From positions 5,704,001-5,768,000 of the forward strand of contig NZ_CP009288.1 of assembly GCF_000756615.1 (NCBI RefSeq): DNA of 64,000 nucleotides. The letters run 5' to 3'. Below, in pieces: positions 63,880 through 64,000 of the stretch. The position numbers were made by a program, and so were the translations under genes. The notes beneath the pieces are model-generated. The model was given only the letters and a program-made list of their open reading frames with translations. It had not been told where the DNA came from and did not search any database. Source of the DNA: Paenibacillus durus. Its GTDB lineage: Bacteria > Bacillota > Bacilli > Paenibacillales > Paenibacillaceae. Each line of letters opens with the position of its first letter. Positions within the stretch are counted from its first letter, which is position 1.

Positions 63880-63948
63880 CTCATAACTCTAATTCTACGA
63901 ATTTCATAAACATCCCGCTATGGATGATATTACGAAATTTCTCATAAC
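63880..63948 (-). other. Array head: two CTCATAAC boxes, possible attI-like site
   Basis: AATTTCTCATAAC occurs twice, CTCATAAC at 63880-63887 and 63941-63948, 61 bp apart. Read in gene orientation each is GTTATGAGAAAT, like the terminal box of the repeats (GTTATAAGAAATC). No complete repeat lies around them. Confidence 0.5.
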
Positions 63949-64000
63949 CTTCGAAAAAATGGGATTAGACGAACCAATTACTGTAGAGGTTGATTTGATT
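63920..64000 (+). CDS. ORF running off the window edge, unverified
   Basis: ATG at 63920 opens MDDITKFLITFEKMGLDEP and continues to the edge (27 codons, no stop). No ribosome site is visible. It could be the first gene outside the array, but it also overlaps the second CTCATAAC box. Confidence 0.3.
   Translation, partial: MDDITKFLITFEKMGLDEPITVEVDLI

Overview
The window looks like chromosomal DNA of a Paenibacillus-type Firmicute. The reasons are inferential: GC-rich codon use in the core genes, strong AGGAGG-type ribosome binding sites, Bacillus-type quinone-stress (mhq) genes, the futalosine menaquinone route, an ECF biotin importer, MprF, an IS1182 element and a class II lanthipeptide synthetase. 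No rRNA, tRNA or CRISPR array was recognised.

Layout. 0-5.1 kb: 3' part of a LanM-type lanthipeptide synthetase, facing an Xre-regulated ABC exporter operon. 5.1-6.8 kb: a decayed IS1182-family element. 6.9-9.5 kb: a MetQ-MetI-MetN type importer behind a promoter and leader terminator. 9.5-22.7 kb: a reductive pyrimidine/hydantoin catabolism island (preT, preA, hydA and a small partner; a PucR regulator; an aminotransferase and an MmsA-type dehydrogenase; an NMT1/THI5-type ABC importer). 23-25.5 kb: a DUF72 protein and an alpha-amylase. 26.8-30.2 kb: bioY opposite an ECF ATPase and an ATPase-EcfT fusion. 30.4-34.2 kb: a flavinylated lipoprotein and mprF, which is broken by an exact 23-bp tandem duplication. 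34.4-38.1 kb: a gene graveyard of truncated genes and IS remnants. 38-49.4 kb: MFS pump, membrane glycosyltransferase, two SDRs with a TetR regulator, the mhq operon with shared operator boxes, mqnB-mqnD, and a small pilin-like protein.

The striking part is about 50.7-63.9 kb. AT-rich, unrelated single genes, all on the minus strand, are separated by eight full-length 159-187 bp repeats. The order is zinc-ribbon protein, tyrosine-recombinase-like protein, FlaR-like kinase, GNAT, nitrilase-fold protein, nucleotidyltransferase, unknown, Nudix. Read in gene orientation each repeat has attC-like architecture: an outer box YYnTAAC, an inner arm matching CACG/CGTG, and a terminal GTTA-type box. The terminal box in front of each gene pairs better with the first box of the repeat behind that same gene (56 of 64 positions by eye) than with the other end of its own repeat (44 of 64). 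That is the pattern left by integron-type cassette circularisation. The repeats also show compensatory changes in at least three predicted stems. This looks like an integron-like cassette array in a Firmicute, with unusually long branched recombination sites and no recognisable IntI in the window. One cassette has been hit by a three-gene Mu/IS21-like transposon. The array looks degenerate on its 49.5-53 kb side and appears to start near 63.9 kb.
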